A stretch of 64,000 nt of DNA from JANPLG01 sp964609085 (lineage in GTDB: Bacteria > Armatimonadota > SYMT01): positions 1 through 64,000 of the forward strand of contig CAZSRZ010000009.1 of the NCBI GenBank assembly GCA_964609085.1, written 5' to 3'. A program made the translations under genes and the position numbers. Numbering within the stretch: position 1 is the first letter of the stretch; each line of letters begins with the position of its first letter. This document shows, one piece after another, positions 62,456 to 64,000 of this stretch. Below the pieces are notes generated by a model that made no database searches, had not been told where the DNA came from, and saw only the letters and a list, made by a program, of their open reading frames with translations.

Positions 62456-64000
62456 ATGTCGGACAACACTGAGCTCTCGGCTTCCTTCGACAAGGCGGAA
62501 CGCGCCGACCGTGCCCTCACCGCATTCAGCGGTTGGGCCGCGATGCTGGCGGGGATTCTCGCCCTGCACCGCTGGATCTTCCTCGGGTCGATCGACTGGT
62601 GGGCCCGCGCCGGGTTGATCCTGTGCGTCGGCCTCGCCGTTACGTGGGCCTGGGGACAATGGCCCCTCATCGCTGGCCGGCTGGTCGCCTGGCGTCGCAC
62701 GGGCGGGCTGAACACCAGCCTCATTGCTGTTGCCATGATCGCCGTCCTCATCCTGGCCAACACCATGGCCCGCCGGCGACTCCCCTGGACCTGGGATCTC
62801 ACCAAGAATCAGCGATTCACGCTCGCCCAGCAGAGCCGAGACGTGCTGAAGAGCCTGAAATCACCGGTGAAGGCCACCCTGTTCGTGCCCGGCGGGGGCG
62901 ACCCCCGCCCTCGCGAACTGCTGGAACAGTACGCCCAGGCGAGTGACCGCTTCACCTTCAACGTGGTCGACTCGGTCAGTAAGCCGCAAGAGGTCCGGGC
63001 CGCCAACCCGCAGCTCAACGACGATCTCACCGGGATCCAGCTTCGCGTCGAGGGGAAGGCGCCGCAGGGCGTTATCGAGTTCAACGAGAAGAGCCTGACC
63101 TCGGCGATCCTGCGCCTGACCAGGGACGCCCCCAAGAAGCTGCTTTTCACCACCGGGCACGGGGAACCATCCGTGGTAGCCGCCGGCGGCGATCCGCGCC
63201 AGAGCATACAGACGCTCACCTCGATCCTGAAGTCCCAGCAGTGGCCCGTGGAACCGCTGGACCTCTACGGGAAGGATGCCAAAGTCCCGGATCCCGCGTT
63301 GGTGGCCGCCGTCATCATCGCCGGCCCCCTGCGGGACTTCACCGCAGACGAGCTGAAGCGCCTCGGGCAGTACCTGGACGCGGGCGGCCGCGTGCTCCTG
63401 CTGCTGAACCTCTCCGGCCCAACCTACGAGAAGTTCCTCGCGCCCTGGGGGATCAAGACCCGCCAGGACATGGTGACCGACCCTCGCTCGGGTGGACTGG
63501 TGGTCGTGACGGGAGCGCCCGATGCCCACGCCAGCGTCCGGGTGTTGCGAGGCCAGCGCGCGCTCTTCACCGGAGCCCGGACGGTCACATCCCTCACTCC
63601 GGCACCTGCGGGGGTCACAGTGACCGAGCTTTTCAAGAGCGGTGCCGGCAGCGAAGTCGTCCCCAACTTCACCCCCGGCAAGATGGACTTCCAGCAAGCG
63701 CTGCGGAACGCCACACCCGGCCCGGCGTCGATCGCCGCGCTGGCGGAGAAGAGCATCGGGACGGGCGACCAGGCGAAGAAGGCCCGCGTGCTCGTAGTCG
63801 GTGATTGCGACTTCACCTACGACTCCCTCGTCCGTCTGGTGCCGCAGGCGATCAACGCCGAACTGGCCGCCGGCATGGTGAACTACCTCGCCGAGGAAGA
63901 CGCCCTGGTGGCCATCCCGCCAAAGGACGAGAACACCGAGCAGGTGTTCCTCACCGAAGACCAGGGACGGCTCCTCCTCCTGATTCACTTCCTTGACTTC
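62456..64000 (+). CDS. GldG-like ABC transporter auxiliary protein, runs off window
   Basis: 515 residues are readable from the ATG at 62456 to the window end, without a stop. N-terminal membrane helices (about three) lead into the GldG signature WDLTKNQRFTLAQQSRDVLKSLKSPVKATLFV, followed by a large soluble domain (KKLLFTTGHGEPS; AAVIIAGPLRDFTADELKRLGQYLDAGGRVLLLLN; ARVLVVGDCDF). The family (ABC_transp_aux) accompanies GldA/GldF-type ABC genes. Start has only a weak GGAAA upstream. Confidence 0.87.
   Translation, partial: MSDNTELSASFDKAERADRALTAFSGWAAMLAGILALHRWIFLGSIDWWARAGLILCVGLAVTWAWGQWPLIAGRLVAWRRTGGLNTSLIAVAMIAVLILANTMARRRLPWTWDLTKNQRFTLAQQSRDVLKSLKSPVKATLFVPGGGDPRPRELLEQYAQASDRFTFNVVDSVSKPQEVRAANPQLNDDLTGIQLRVEGKAPQGVIEFNEKSLTSAILRLTRDAPKKLLFTTGHGEPSVVAAGGDPRQSIQTLTSILKSQQWPVEPLDLYGKDAKVPDPALVAAVIIAGPLRDFTADELKRLGQYLDAGGRVLLLLNLSGPTYEKFLAPWGIKTRQDMVTDPRSGGLVVVTGAPDAHASVRVLRGQRALFTGARTVTSLTPAPAGVTVTELFKSGAGSEVVPNFTPGKMDFQQALRNATPGPASIAALAEKSIGTGDQAKKARVLVVGDCDFTYDSLVRLVPQAINAELAAGMVNYLAEEDALVAIPPKDENTEQVFLTEDQGRLLLLIHFLDF

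Overview
This 64 kb window is GC-rich, tightly packed bacterial chromosome from a draft or metagenome assembly; two runs of exactly 100 N (17421-17520 and 38303-38402) are scaffold gaps. The gene set best fits Armatimonadota. It includes a type IV prepilin-like DUF1559 protein with the phylum-typical FAKAREAARKASCQSNLKQ stretch and an H-x9-DG motif, small exported proteins with PEP-CTERM tails, Uma2, DUF1501 and DUF1549/DUF1553 proteins, a cytochrome-WD40 protein, hslUV with xerC, and a GldA/F/G exporter. A related high-GC Planctomycetota-like lineage cannot be ruled out from sequence alone.

Layout. 0-8 kb: partial sugar-nucleotide epimerase, a very large exported TPR-CHAT protease-like protein, and ileS. 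8-12.7 kb: a DksA/TraR-type zinc finger protein, a conserved unknown, an exported FG-GAP protein coupled to a dicarboxylate symporter, and a Uma2 protein with its own recognisable promoter. 12.7-16.9 kb (minus strand): hisB, an O-methyltransferase, hslU, hslV and xerC, the last three with 4-bp overlaps. 17.3-18.7 kb: two paralogous PEP-CTERM proteins. 18.7-22.2 kb (minus): the transglutaminase / alpha-E / circularly permuted ATP-grasp operon, a known conserved trio. 22.4-25.9 kb: an SGNH-fold protein lacking its catalytic residues, a Tat/lipoprotein alpha/beta hydrolase and a glycosidase-like exported protein. 26-27.5 kb: a translationally coupled unit of zinc-binding anti-sigma, TlpA-like thioredoxin and ECF sigma factor. 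27.5-31.6 kb: AlkD-type DNA repair, DUF1501 plus FG-GAP, and DinB. 31.7-34.5 kb (minus): a persulfide/sulfite handling operon (metallo-beta-lactamase with two rhodanese domains, TauE, membrane rhodanese). 34.7-37 kb: exported VIT/VWA protein.

37-41.4 kb (minus): DUF1801 protein, a degenerate PIN-type toxin/antitoxin beside an assembly gap, and a NatAB-like ABC exporter whose permease is fused to a CPBP protease. 41.8-49 kb: unknown exported protein, membrane PH-like protein, prepilin, leuS, a PsbP/DcrB-like exported protein and a conserved unknown with a nucleotidyltransferase-like C-terminus. 49.2-60.2 kb: a run of exported proteins (two PPC-domain paralogs, a seven-repeat carboxypeptidase-regulatory protein, DUF1549/DUF1553, cytochrome-WD40, an acetylxylan-esterase-like hydrolase and a double retropepsin). 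60.4-64 kb: a GldA-GldF-GldG-like ABC system running off the end.

The window is mostly housekeeping plus cell-envelope genes, with no prophage, insertion sequence, CRISPR array, rRNA or tRNA that I could see. The points most worth a second look are the catalytically dead SGNH protein, the truncated PIN module, the anti-sigma/thioredoxin/sigma unit, an inverted repeat filling the spacer of the Uma2 promoter, and repeated GC-rich tight-loop hairpins used as gene boundaries.
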